Positions 43,784-51,215 of a stretch of DNA of 64,000 nt are shown piece by piece. Numbering within the stretch: position 1 is the stretch's first letter; each line of letters opens with the position of its first letter. A program made the translations under genes and the position numbers. The stretch lies in the NCBI RefSeq assembly GCF_006717145.1, contig NZ_VFQF01000001.1, forward strand, positions 2,046,001 to 2,110,000. The letters run 5' to 3'. This DNA is from Humibacillus xanthopallidus. GTDB lineage: Bacteria > Actinomycetota > Actinomycetes > Actinomycetales > Dermatophilaceae. Below the pieces are notes generated by a model. The model worked only from the letters and a program-made list of their open reading frames with translations. It made no database searches and was not told the origin of the DNA.

Positions 43784-44281
43784 TCAGGGGCGCTGGGGCG
43801 GGTCGCCGAGCGTGATGTCGCCCTGGCCACCGCCGGGAAGGTTGGGGTTCGGCACTCCTGGGAGGTCCTGCTCCCCCGCGGGCTCACCGGCCGGCGGGAT
43901 CTCCGACGGGCCCGGGTCGCCCGGAAGGTTCGGGTCGACCGGCGCCGGGTCGACGGGGTCGACCGGCGGAGGCGTCGGAGCGGGCTCCGGCGACGGTGCC
44001 GGCTCGGGCATGGGCGCTGGCTCCGGCGACGGTGCCGGCTCCGGGGTGGGGGCCGGGGTAGGCGACGGTGCCGGCTCGGCCGTCGGGACGGTCTCGGCGT
44101 CGGCAGCCTCGGGCGGCAGTCCGAGCCCCTCGCGGACCTTGTCGGTGCCCTGGTCGAGCTGGTCGGCGTACTTCCCGCCGGTGCGCTCGTTGATGATCTC
44201 CTCGGCCTTGTCGATGCCCTGCCCTGCCTGGTCGGGGTGGCCCTTGATGAAGTCCTTCGCCTTCTCGATCCAGTCGCTCAT
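43784..44281 (-). CDS. MT0933-like antitoxin family protein with Pro-rich tail
   Basis: The first 55 residues, MSDWIEKAKDFIKGHPDQAG then GIDKAEEIINERTGGKYADQ and LDQGTDKVREGLG, match the small MT0933/Rv0909 antitoxin family, which is normally about 55-65 residues long. Here about 110 further residues follow, made of PEPAPSP-type repeats and then a Pro/Gly-rich stretch. In mycobacteria the partner toxin Rv0910 is adjacent; no toxin-like gene is next to this one. The proper role of most family members is unproved, and a stress-linked function is as likely as a toxin-antitoxin pair. GAGGA precedes ATG 44281. The Pro-rich tail may be unfolded. Confidence 0.75.
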   Translation of the reverse strand: MSDWIEKAKDFIKGHPDQAGQGIDKAEEIINERTGGKYADQLDQGTDKVREGLGLPPEAADAETVPTAEPAPSPTPAPTPEPAPSPEPAPMPEPAPSPEPAPTPPPVDPVDPAPVDPNLPGDPGPSEIPPAGEPAGEQDLPGVPNPNLPGGGQGDITLGDPPQRP

Positions 44282-44382
44282 GCGTGTCCTCGTGGTTGGG
44301 TCTGGCGCAGCCGAGGGCCGCTCCCATGGCCGACCCCGACGCGGCGGCGGGCGCCGCCACAGTCGGGAGGCTACGCCTCTGG

Positions 44383-44388
44383 CACACT
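44383..44388 (+). promoter_or_regulatory. Candidate -10 (CACACT) of small membrane protein gene
   Basis: CACACT with a 6-nt spacer precedes GTG 44395. Confidence 0.3.
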
Positions 44389-44394
44389 GCTGGG

Positions 44395-44625
44395 GTGCTT
44401 GCGACCCTGCCCGTTGCCGCCTCGTCCCAGCCGGGGTTCTCCTTCGCCAACCTGCTCATCCTCGCGGTGGCCGTGGCGGTGCTCTATCCCGTGCAGAAGA
44501 AGATCCGCGAGGTCGCGTCGCGACGCCGGCGCGAGCGCTGGGCGCGCGAGGACCGTGAGGCGGAGGAGGCGCTGCGGCGCCGCGACGGCAACGGCACGGC
44601 CGGCCCGGGGCCTGACGCCTTCTGA
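44395..44625 (+). CDS. Small single-pass membrane protein, unknown function
   Basis: This 76-residue protein has one hydrophobic helix (FANLLILAVAVAVLYPV) and then a strongly basic and charged helix rich in Arg and Glu (KKIREVASRRRRERWARE). The layout, a short N-terminal tail, one helix and a charged cytoplasmic amphipathic helix, resembles TatA/TatB or FtsB-like small proteins, but no diagnostic motif is visible and I do not assign a function. GTG 44395 is the likely start; an in-frame upstream start would add low-complexity residues. It converges on the LpdA-like gene with 4 nt between stops. Confidence 0.65.
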   Translation: MLATLPVAASSQPGFSFANLLILAVAVAVLYPVQKKIREVASRRRRERWAREDREAEEALRRRDGNGTAGPGPDAF

Positions 44626-44629
44626 GCCG

Positions 44630-46033
44630 TCAGTCCGACTGGTGCAGCTGGCGGGCCGCCTCCGCGATCGAGCCCGAGAGCGACGGGTAGACGGTGATCG
44701 TGCTCGCCACCTGGTCGACCGAGAGCCGGTTCTGCACGGCGAGCGCCACGGGGTGGATGAGCTCTGACGCCTTGGGCGCGACGACGACGCCGCCGAGCAC
44801 CGTGCCGTAGCCCTTGCGGCAGAAGAGCTTGACGAAGCCGTCGGTGATGCCCTGCATCTTGGCGCGCGGGTTGCGGGCGAGCGGCAGCATGACCGACTCG
44901 ACATCGGCCGACTCGTCGGCCGCGGCCTGCCCGATGCCGACCGTCGCGATCTCGGGCTCGGTGAAGATGTTGGCGGCGACGCCGGTGACGTTGAGCGGCG
45001 ACACGGCGTCGCCGAGCGCGTGCCACATCGCGATGCGTCCCTGCATGGCGGCCACCGAGGCGAGCGGCAGCACTCCGGTGCAGTCGCCGGCCGCATAGAT
45101 GCCGGGGATGTTGGTGCGCGAGACCCGGTCGACCTGGAGGTGGCCCTGGGGGCCGAGCTCGACGCCGATCTCCTCGAGGCCGAGGCCGGTCGTGTTGGGC
45201 ACGGAGCCCACGGCGAGCAGGGCGTGCGACCCCTCGACGGTGCGGCCGTCGACGAGCGTAACGACGACCCCGTCGGCCGTGCGCTCGACGGCGGCTGCAC
45301 GTGACCTGCCGAGCACCTCCATCCCCCGCTTGCGGAAGACGTCCTCGATGACGGTGGCGGCATCGGCGTCCTCGCCCGGAAGCACCCGATCGCGGGAGGA
45401 GACGAGCACGACCTGCGAGCCGAGCCCGAGGTAGGCCTGGGCGAGCTCGGCACCCGTGACGCCGGAGCCGATGACGATGACCCGCTCGGGCAGCTCGGGC
45501 AGGGCGTAGATCTGCTGCCACGTGAGGATGCGCTCGCCGTCGGGCCGCATCGTGTCCATGACACGGGGCGAGGCACCGGTCGCGACGAGGATGACCTCGG
45601 CGGCCAGCTCCTGCGTCGTGCCGTCGGCGAGCTCGGCGACGACGAGGCCCCGCTCCGCGACGCGGGCCGTCCCGCGCAGCACGGTGACGCCAACCTGCTC
45701 GAGGCTGCGCTGGATGTCGGTGCTCTGCGCGGCTGCGAGGTCGAGGATGCGGTCGTTGACGGTGTGCGCGAGCGCCACGGCGTCGGTGACCTCGTCGCCG
45801 TCCGCGTCCTGCAGGCGCACCCCGAGCCTCGCCGCGACCTCGAAGTCGGACATGTAGTCGGCGGTGGCGATGAGCGCCTTGCTCGGCACGCAGTCGGTGA
45901 GCACCGCGGCGCCGCCCACGCCGTCGCGCTCGACGACGGTGACCGTGGCCCCGAGCTGGGCGGCTACGAGTGCGGCCTCGTAGCCACCGGGGCCACCGCC
46001 GATGACGACGACGGACGTGTCTCGCGTGATCAC
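44630..46033 (-). CDS. NAD(P)H-quinone dehydrogenase LpdA-like flavoprotein
   Basis: A 467-residue pyridine nucleotide-disulfide reductase-family protein with FAD motif VVVIGGGPGGYEAALVAAQL, NAD motif VIVIGSGVTGAELAQAYLGL, and IYAAGDCTG. The redox-active CxxxxC of lipoamide dehydrogenases is absent. At that site the text is GGAAVLTDCVPSK, with a single Cys. This pattern is that of mycobacterial LpdA (Rv3303c), which reduces quinones instead of lipoamide. GTG 46033 begins the FAD domain; the longer open frame upstream is unlikely. Its own promoter is not clear. It stands alone between convergent and divergent neighbours. Confidence 0.87.
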   Translation of the reverse strand: MITRDTSVVVIGGGPGGYEAALVAAQLGATVTVVERDGVGGAAVLTDCVPSKALIATADYMSDFEVAARLGVRLQDADGDEVTDAVALAHTVNDRILDLAAAQSTDIQRSLEQVGVTVLRGTARVAERGLVVAELADGTTQELAAEVILVATGASPRVMDTMRPDGERILTWQQIYALPELPERVIVIGSGVTGAELAQAYLGLGSQVVLVSSRDRVLPGEDADAATVIEDVFRKRGMEVLGRSRAAAVERTADGVVVTLVDGRTVEGSHALLAVGSVPNTTGLGLEEIGVELGPQGHLQVDRVSRTNIPGIYAAGDCTGVLPLASVAAMQGRIAMWHALGDAVSPLNVTGVAANIFTEPEIATVGIGQAAADESADVESVMLPLARNPRAKMQGITDGFVKLFCRKGYGTVLGGVVVAPKASELIHPVALAVQNRLSVDQVASTITVYPSLSGSIAEAARQLHQSD

Positions 46034-46138
46034 GCGTCCATCCAACCATCCCGCCCCGCGGCCGCCGCACGACGCCGGAAGTTCGACGACTGCTCGGAAA
46101 TTCTTCACCGGACATCCGTCTCGACGCAGCCAGCGGGC

Positions 46139-46144
46139 CTAGAT
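46139..46144 (+). promoter_or_regulatory. Candidate -10 (TAGATT) of ABC importer operon
   Basis: TAGATT lies about 50 nt before the TTG start, so this operon would have a leader of about 40 nt and a true ribosome-binding site, unlike most units here. A -35 is not obvious. Confidence 0.4.
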
Positions 46145-46192
46145 TGCGGGAGGTGGCACGGCGCCACCCTTGGACGTCACCCGGAGGTTCCC

Positions 46193-47338
46193 TTGAGCCG
46201 CACCCTCACCCGCGCCGGCACCGTCGCCGCGGTCGGCCTCACCGCCATCGCGCTCGCTGCTTGCTCGGCCCCGAAGAACGACAGCTCCGGCGGATCGGCC
46301 GGAGCGAGCGGCGGGTCCTCGGCCAGCGCCGCCACCGCGACCTCGGCCGCCGACCTCGGCGGCATGGCCGCCCTCGAGGCGGCCGCGAAGAAGGAGGGCG
46401 CGCTCAACGTCATCGCGCTGCCCCCGGACTGGGCCAACTACGGCCAGATCCTCAAGGACTTCGCCGCGAAGTACCCCGAGATCAAGATCACGAGCTCGCA
46501 GCCCGACGCCGGCAGCGCCGACGAGATCGCTGCCGCCCAGCGGCTCAAGGGCCAGTCCGGGGCTCCCGACGTCTTCGACCTCGGCCCGGCTGTCGCCCTC
46601 GCCAACACGAGCATGTTCGCGCCCTACAAGGTCGCCGACTTCGACAAGATCCCGAGCGACTTCAAGGAGCCGTCGGGCCAGTGGGTCAACGACTACGGCG
46701 GCCTCATGACGGTCGGCTACGACTCGGCCAAGGTCCCCGCGCCGACCTCGCTCGCCGACCTCATGAAGCCGGAGTACAAGGGCAAGGTGGCGCTCAACGG
46801 CGACCCGATCAAGGCCGGCGCGGCCTTTGCGGGTGTGCAGATGGTCTCGATCGCCGAGGGCGGCAGCCCCGAGGACCCCACCAAGGGCATCGAGTGGTTC
46901 GCCAAGCTCAAGGCGGCCGGCAACTTCCTCCCGGTCGACCCCACGCCGGCCACGATCCAGTCGGGGCAGACGCCCGTCGTCTTCGACTGGTCCTACAACC
47001 AGGTCGGCGTGACCCCGAAGCTGTCGACCTGGAAGATGTGGACCCCGCCGAACGCCAACCTCATGACGTACTACGTCCAGGCGATCAACAAGGACGCGCC
47101 GCACCCGGCCGCCGCCCGCCTGTGGGAGGAGTACCTCTACTCCGCCGGCGGCCAGAACGCCTGGCTCAAGGGCGGGGCCAAGCCGGTCCTCTTCGACGAG
47201 ATGGACAAGGCCGGCACGCTCGACAAGACGGCTGCGTCGGCGCTGCCGCCGGTGACGACCCCGGTCATCCCGACGTCCGACCAGACCGACAAGGCCAAGG
47301 CGATCCTCGCCAAGGAGTGGGCGAACGCCATTGGCTGA
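46193..47338 (+). CDS. ABC importer substrate-binding lipoprotein
   Basis: This 381-residue lipoprotein has a signal peptide with lipobox (VGLTAIALAACSAP), a Ser/Gly-rich tether, and a type II periplasmic-binding fold (LNVIALPPDWANYGQILKDF, then WVNDYGGLMTVGYDSAKVPA and PTPATIQSGQTPVVFDWSYN). It groups by text with spermidine/putrescine, iron and phosphonate binding proteins; the ligand cannot be told. The start is TTG 46193, with GGAGG 5 nt upstream and no ATG or GTG giving a sound signal peptide. It is the first of four overlapping or closely spaced transporter genes. Confidence 0.88.
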   Translation: MSRTLTRAGTVAAVGLTAIALAACSAPKNDSSGGSAGASGGSSASAATATSAADLGGMAALEAAAKKEGALNVIALPPDWANYGQILKDFAAKYPEIKITSSQPDAGSADEIAAAQRLKGQSGAPDVFDLGPAVALANTSMFAPYKVADFDKIPSDFKEPSGQWVNDYGGLMTVGYDSAKVPAPTSLADLMKPEYKGKVALNGDPIKAGAAFAGVQMVSIAEGGSPEDPTKGIEWFAKLKAAGNFLPVDPTPATIQSGQTPVVFDWSYNQVGVTPKLSTWKMWTPPNANLMTYYVQAINKDAPHPAAARLWEEYLYSAGGQNAWLKGGAKPVLFDEMDKAGTLDKTAASALPPVTTPVIPTSDQTDKAKAILAKEWANAIG

Positions 47339-48221
47339 CGACGTGGCCCCGGCCCGGGGGCGCCGACGGTTCCGGCCGTCGGGCGCCCTCGCCGGGGTCG
47401 TCCCGTTCTTCGCCTACACGACCGTCTTCCTGCTCGTACCGACCCTCGTCGTCGTGGTCGGCGCGTTCCTCGGTCCCGAGGGCGGTTTCACGACGGCCAA
47501 CCTCGAGGCGCTCACCGAGCCTGGCTTCCTGACGGCCCTGCGGCAGTCGCTGGTGCTCTCGGCCGTGACCGCCGTGCTCGGCGCCGTCATCGGCGGCGTG
47601 CTCGCGTATGCCGTCTCGACCAGTCCTATCGACGGTGTCCTCCGGCGCTTCCTCACGTCGCTGTGCGGAGTCCTCGCCCAGTTCGGCGGCGTCGCCCTCG
47701 CCTTCGCGTTCATGGCGACCTTCGTCGGCTCCACCTCCATCCTCGGTGACCTGCTCACCTCGTCGGGAATCGACTCCACGGCGGGAGCCTGGCTATACAC
47801 GTGGGACAAGGGCCTGATGCTCGTCTACCTCTACTTCCAGATCCCGTTGATGCTCATCGTCTTCCTCCCGGCGGTGGAGGGACTGCGCCCGCAGTGGCGA
47901 GAGGCGACGGAGACCCTGGGCGGGACGACGTGGACGTACTGGCGCCGCGTCGCGCTCCCCATCCTGTGGCCCTCGTTCGTCGGGGCCACCCTGCTGCTGT
48001 TCACCAACGGCTTCAGCGCCTACGCCACCGCTCGGGCCCTCGTGTCGCAGGGCTCGCCCCTCGTCACGCTGAAGATCGACGACGCGCTGAGCTCGGAGGT
48101 CGTGCTCGGCCAGCAGGGCGTCGCCAAGGCCATGGCTCTCGCCATGGTCGTGGTCGTCGCCGTCGTCATGGTCGTCTACGGCGTCGTCGACCGGCGCGCC
48201 TCACGATGGCTGCAACGATGA
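47331..48221 (+). CDS. ABC importer permease (PotB-like)
   Basis: This 296-residue membrane protein has six hydrophobic helices and the inner-membrane EAA loop EATETLGGTTWTYWRRVALP, where the ATPase docks. The N-terminus GVVPFFAYTTVFLLVPTLVV is typical of PotB/HisM-type permeases. TTG 47331 overlaps the end of the binding-protein gene by 8 nt; GTG 47343 is an in-frame alternative. It ends 10 nt before the second permease gene. The substrate is unknown. Confidence 0.9.
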   Translation: MADDVAPARGRRRFRPSGALAGVVPFFAYTTVFLLVPTLVVVVGAFLGPEGGFTTANLEALTEPGFLTALRQSLVLSAVTAVLGAVIGGVLAYAVSTSPIDGVLRRFLTSLCGVLAQFGGVALAFAFMATFVGSTSILGDLLTSSGIDSTAGAWLYTWDKGLMLVYLYFQIPLMLIVFLPAVEGLRPQWREATETLGGTTWTYWRRVALPILWPSFVGATLLLFTNGFSAYATARALVSQGSPLVTLKIDDALSSEVVLGQQGVAKAMALAMVVVVAVVMVVYGVVDRRASRWLQR

Positions 48222-48231
48222 GGGGCCGGCA

Positions 48232-49152
48232 ATGACAGGGTCGCCGATGACAGGGTTGCCGCTGAACGGCGCACCGGTGAAGGGGCAGCGAGCCGTCCGG
48301 CTGCGCAGGCAGACCTGGTTCCGACGCGTCGTCGTCACGGTCGTCGTCATCGCCTTCCTCATCCCCCTCTACGGGATGCTCAACTTCACGACGCACGACC
48401 CGAGCGGGCAGGTCGACCTGACGACGTGGCGCACCCTCGTCGATGTCAACAAGATCTCGACCGACTACCCCGATCTCGCGACCGGCTTCGTCGCGTCGGT
48501 CGGGCTCGCCATCGTCACCGTCAGCGTCATGCTCGTGCTGCTCGTGCCGACGATGACGTGGGTCCGCCTGCGCCTGCCCTCGATGTCGCGGCCCGTCGAG
48601 TTCATCTGCCTGCTCCCCCTGACCGTCCCCGCGATCGTCCTCGTCGTCGGCCTGAGCCCCGTCTACTCGTGGCTGACCGACTGGCTCGTCTACTTCTTCG
48701 GCGAGTCGGTGGGTGAGTCGACGATCTGGCTGGGCCTCGCCTACGTCATCCTCGTGCTGCCCTACTCGTACCGCTCGATCGACGCGGGCCTGCGGGCCAT
48801 CGACGTGCGCACCCTCTCGGAGGCGGCGAGGTCGCTCGGGGCCGGGTGGCCGACGGTCATGTGGCGCGTGGTCCTGCCGAACCTGCGCACGGCCGTGCTG
48901 TCGGCCTCGTTCCTGTCGGTGGCCCTCGTCCTCGGCGAGTTCACCATCGCGAACCTCTTCAGCCGCACGAACCTCCAGGTGGCGATGTACCTCCTGGGCA
49001 AGTCCGACGCCCAGATCTCGATCGCCGTCGGGCTCGTCTCCCTCGTCTTCGCCTTCCTCGTCCTGTTCGCCATGTCGTTCGTCGGCACGACGCGAGGACG
49101 CACCACCCGCAGCCCGTTCCGGCTGCGCCGTAACCGCCAGGAGAGCACATGA
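48232..49152 (+). CDS. ABC importer permease (PotC-like)
   Basis: This 306-residue partner permease has six helices and an EAA loop SEAARSLGAGWPTVMWRVVL. Before the first helix there is a polar stretch with a short MTGSPMTGLPLNG repeat and basic residues. ATG 48232 has GAGGGG upstream and follows the first permease by 10 nt. The stop overlaps the ATPase start as ATGA. The two permeases should form a heterodimeric channel. Confidence 0.9.
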   Translation: MTGSPMTGLPLNGAPVKGQRAVRLRRQTWFRRVVVTVVVIAFLIPLYGMLNFTTHDPSGQVDLTTWRTLVDVNKISTDYPDLATGFVASVGLAIVTVSVMLVLLVPTMTWVRLRLPSMSRPVEFICLLPLTVPAIVLVVGLSPVYSWLTDWLVYFFGESVGESTIWLGLAYVILVLPYSYRSIDAGLRAIDVRTLSEAARSLGAGWPTVMWRVVLPNLRTAVLSASFLSVALVLGEFTIANLFSRTNLQVAMYLLGKSDAQISIAVGLVSLVFAFLVLFAMSFVGTTRGRTTRSPFRLRRNRQEST

Positions 49153-50225
49153 GCGCCCCCACCGAGACGGCCCGCGGCGTGACCGTCGAGCTGACCGACC
49201 TGCGTCGCAGCTACGGCGGGATCCCGGCCCTCGACGGCCTCACCCTGCACCTGGCGCCGGGCGAGCTCGTCGCGCTGCTCGGGCCCTCCGGCTGCGGCAA
49301 GACGACCGCCCTGCGGTGCCTCGCCGGACTCGAGGACCCCGACAGCGGCACCGTCTCGGTCGGCGGTCGTGATGTCACCGGCGTGCCGACCAACAAGCGC
49401 GACATGGGGATGGTCTTCCAGGCGTACTCCCTCTTCCCGCACCTGACGGCACGCGAGAACGTCGAGTTCGGGCTGCTGCTGCGCAAGCGCGCCGCCTCCG
49501 AGCGCCGCAGCCGCGCTGCCGAGATGCTCGACCTCGTGGGCCTCTCGAGCCAGATGGACAAGTACGCGCACCAGATGTCGGGAGGCCAGCAGCAGCGCGT
49601 GGCGCTCGCCCGGGCCCTCGCGATCGAGCCGACCGTGCTCCTGCTCGACGAGCCGCTCTCGGCGCTCGACGCCAAGGTCCGCGTGCAGCTGCGCGACGAG
49701 ATCCGCCGCATCCAGACCGAGGTGGGCACGACGACGCTCTTCGTCACCCACGACCAGGAGGAGGCCCTCGCGGTCGCCGACCGGGTCGGCGTCATGCGCA
49801 GCGGCGTCCTGCAGCAGATCGCGGCACCGGAGGAGCTCTACTCCCGTCCGGTCAACGACTTCGTGGCCGACTTCGTCGGCGTGACGAACCGCGTGCCCGG
49901 TCACGTCTCGGGCGGCTCGGCCTCGGTGTTGGGGGGTCGGGTCGAGCTCCTGCCCGGCTCTGCCGGCGACGGGACGGCGACGGTGCTCGTGCGCCCCGAG
50001 CACCTCACCCTCGACCGCACGGCCGCGAACGCCACGGTGGTCTCGGCGAGCTTCCTCGGCTCGCACGCGAAGGTCGTCGTGACGCCCGACGCCGGTGCGG
50101 AGGGCACGGCCGCGGCGCCCCTCGTCGTCCAGGTGCGCAGCGCCGACGTCGGCTCGTTCTCGCCCGGTGACCGGGTGTGCGTCCGCCCGACCGGGGCCGC
50201 GGCCCTCGCCGTGGCGGCCGGCTGA
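49149..50225 (+). CDS. ABC importer ATP-binding protein (PotA-like, with TOBE domain)
   Basis: A 358-residue ATPase. Walker A is LLGPSGCGKTTALRCLAG, the Q loop MVFQAYSLFPHLTARENVEF, the signature HQMSGGQQQRVALARALA, and Walker B LLLDEPLSALDAKVR, with the switch His in FVTHDQEEALA. The last 100 residues form a TOBE-like regulatory domain (VLVRPEHLTLDRTAANATVV). All residues needed for ATP hydrolysis are present. It completes a PotABCD-like importer. The 156 bp after it hold no gene; they carry the PNP promoter. Confidence 0.94.
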   Translation: MSAPTETARGVTVELTDLRRSYGGIPALDGLTLHLAPGELVALLGPSGCGKTTALRCLAGLEDPDSGTVSVGGRDVTGVPTNKRDMGMVFQAYSLFPHLTARENVEFGLLLRKRAASERRSRAAEMLDLVGLSSQMDKYAHQMSGGQQQRVALARALAIEPTVLLLDEPLSALDAKVRVQLRDEIRRIQTEVGTTTLFVTHDQEEALAVADRVGVMRSGVLQQIAAPEELYSRPVNDFVADFVGVTNRVPGHVSGGSASVLGGRVELLPGSAGDGTATVLVRPEHLTLDRTAANATVVSASFLGSHAKVVVTPDAGAEGTAAAPLVVQVRSADVGSFSPGDRVCVRPTGAAALAVAAG

Positions 50226-50368
50226 CCCAGCCCTCCCCCGACGGGACGGGTGACGGATCGTCGTCCCATCGACCTGCACGGGGCCCCGGCCGTATGCCGT
50301 GAAGCCAGGTCATCCGTCCCCGCCTCGGCTCTGCGGGCCATCGGGGTCCGCCGCTCGCCGGGCGTCGC

Positions 50369-50374
50369 TAGAGT
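50369..50374 (+). promoter_or_regulatory. -10 element (TAGAGT) of purine nucleoside phosphorylase gene
   Basis: TAGAGT with a 7-nt spacer precedes GTG 50382. Confidence 0.55.
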
Positions 50375-50381
50375 CCTCAAC

Positions 50382-51215
50382 GTGACGACGACACCTGACC
50401 TCCTGTCCGACCCGGCCACCGACCCCTTCGCCGTCGCGGAGCGGGCGGCCGCCGTCATCGCCGAGCGCACTGGAGCCGCACGGCACGACGTCGCTCTCGT
50501 GCTCGGCTCGGGCTGGGGCCAGACCGCCGACCTCGTCGGCGAGACCCTCGCCACCGTCGACCAGGCGGAGGTGCCGGGCTTCCACGGTGCCGCCGTCGCC
50601 GGGCACTCGAGCAGCATCCGCTCCGTCGCGATCAGCGACACCGGTCGCCGGGCGCTCGTCTTCGGCACCCGCACCCACTTCTACGAGGGCCGCGGCGTGC
50701 GGGCCGTCGTCCACGGCGTACGCACCGCCAAGGCCGCCGGCTGCACCACCATCGTGCTGACCAACGGTTGCGGCGGGCTCAACCCGGCGTGGCGCCCCGG
50801 CACCCCGGTGCTCATCCGCGACCACATCAACCTGACGGCGCACTCCCCCATCGAGGGCGCGAACTTCGTCGACCTCACCGACGTATACACCCCGCGCCTG
50901 CGCGCCATCGCCCGTGCCGTCGACCCCGACCTCGACGAGGGCGTCTACGTCCAGTTCCGCGGGCCGCACTACGAGACGCCTGCCGAGGTGCAGATGGCCA
51001 AGGTCATCGGCGGCGACCTCGTCGGCATGTCGACCTCGCTCGAGGCGATCGCCGCCCGTCAGGCCGGCCTCGACGTGCTCGGCATCTCGCTCGTGACCAA
51101 CCTCGCCGCCGGCATCTCGGACACCCCGCTGTCGCACGCGGAGGTCCTCGAGGCCGGCCAGGCGGCGGCTGCCCGCTGCGGCCGCCTCCTCGCCGAGGTC
51201 GTCGGGAGGATCTGA
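50382..51215 (+). CDS. Purine nucleoside phosphorylase (trimeric type)
   Basis: This enzyme splits inosine and guanosine (and deoxy forms) with phosphate. The 277-residue protein has VALVLGSGWGQTADLV, VFGTRTHFYEGRGVRAVVHG, TIVLTNGCGGLNPAWRPG, the run VYVQFRGPHYETPAEVQMAK and DLVGMSTSLEAIAARQAGLD, the trimeric PNP signature. Leaderless start at GTG 50382. Its stop overlaps the phosphomutase start (TGATG), giving a PNP-phosphomutase operon: ribose-1-phosphate released by the first could be isomerised by the second. Confidence 0.94.
   Translation: MTTTPDLLSDPATDPFAVAERAAAVIAERTGAARHDVALVLGSGWGQTADLVGETLATVDQAEVPGFHGAAVAGHSSSIRSVAISDTGRRALVFGTRTHFYEGRGVRAVVHGVRTAKAAGCTTIVLTNGCGGLNPAWRPGTPVLIRDHINLTAHSPIEGANFVDLTDVYTPRLRAIARAVDPDLDEGVYVQFRGPHYETPAEVQMAKVIGGDLVGMSTSLEAIAARQAGLDVLGISLVTNLAAGISDTPLSHAEVLEAGQAAAARCGRLLAEVVGRI

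Noticed and set aside
44630-46108. Lipoamide dehydrogenase of the pyruvate dehydrogenase complex
   Set aside because: The redox CxxxxC is missing (GGAAVLTDCVPSK) and no PDH genes are near, so an LpdA-like quinone reductase fits better.
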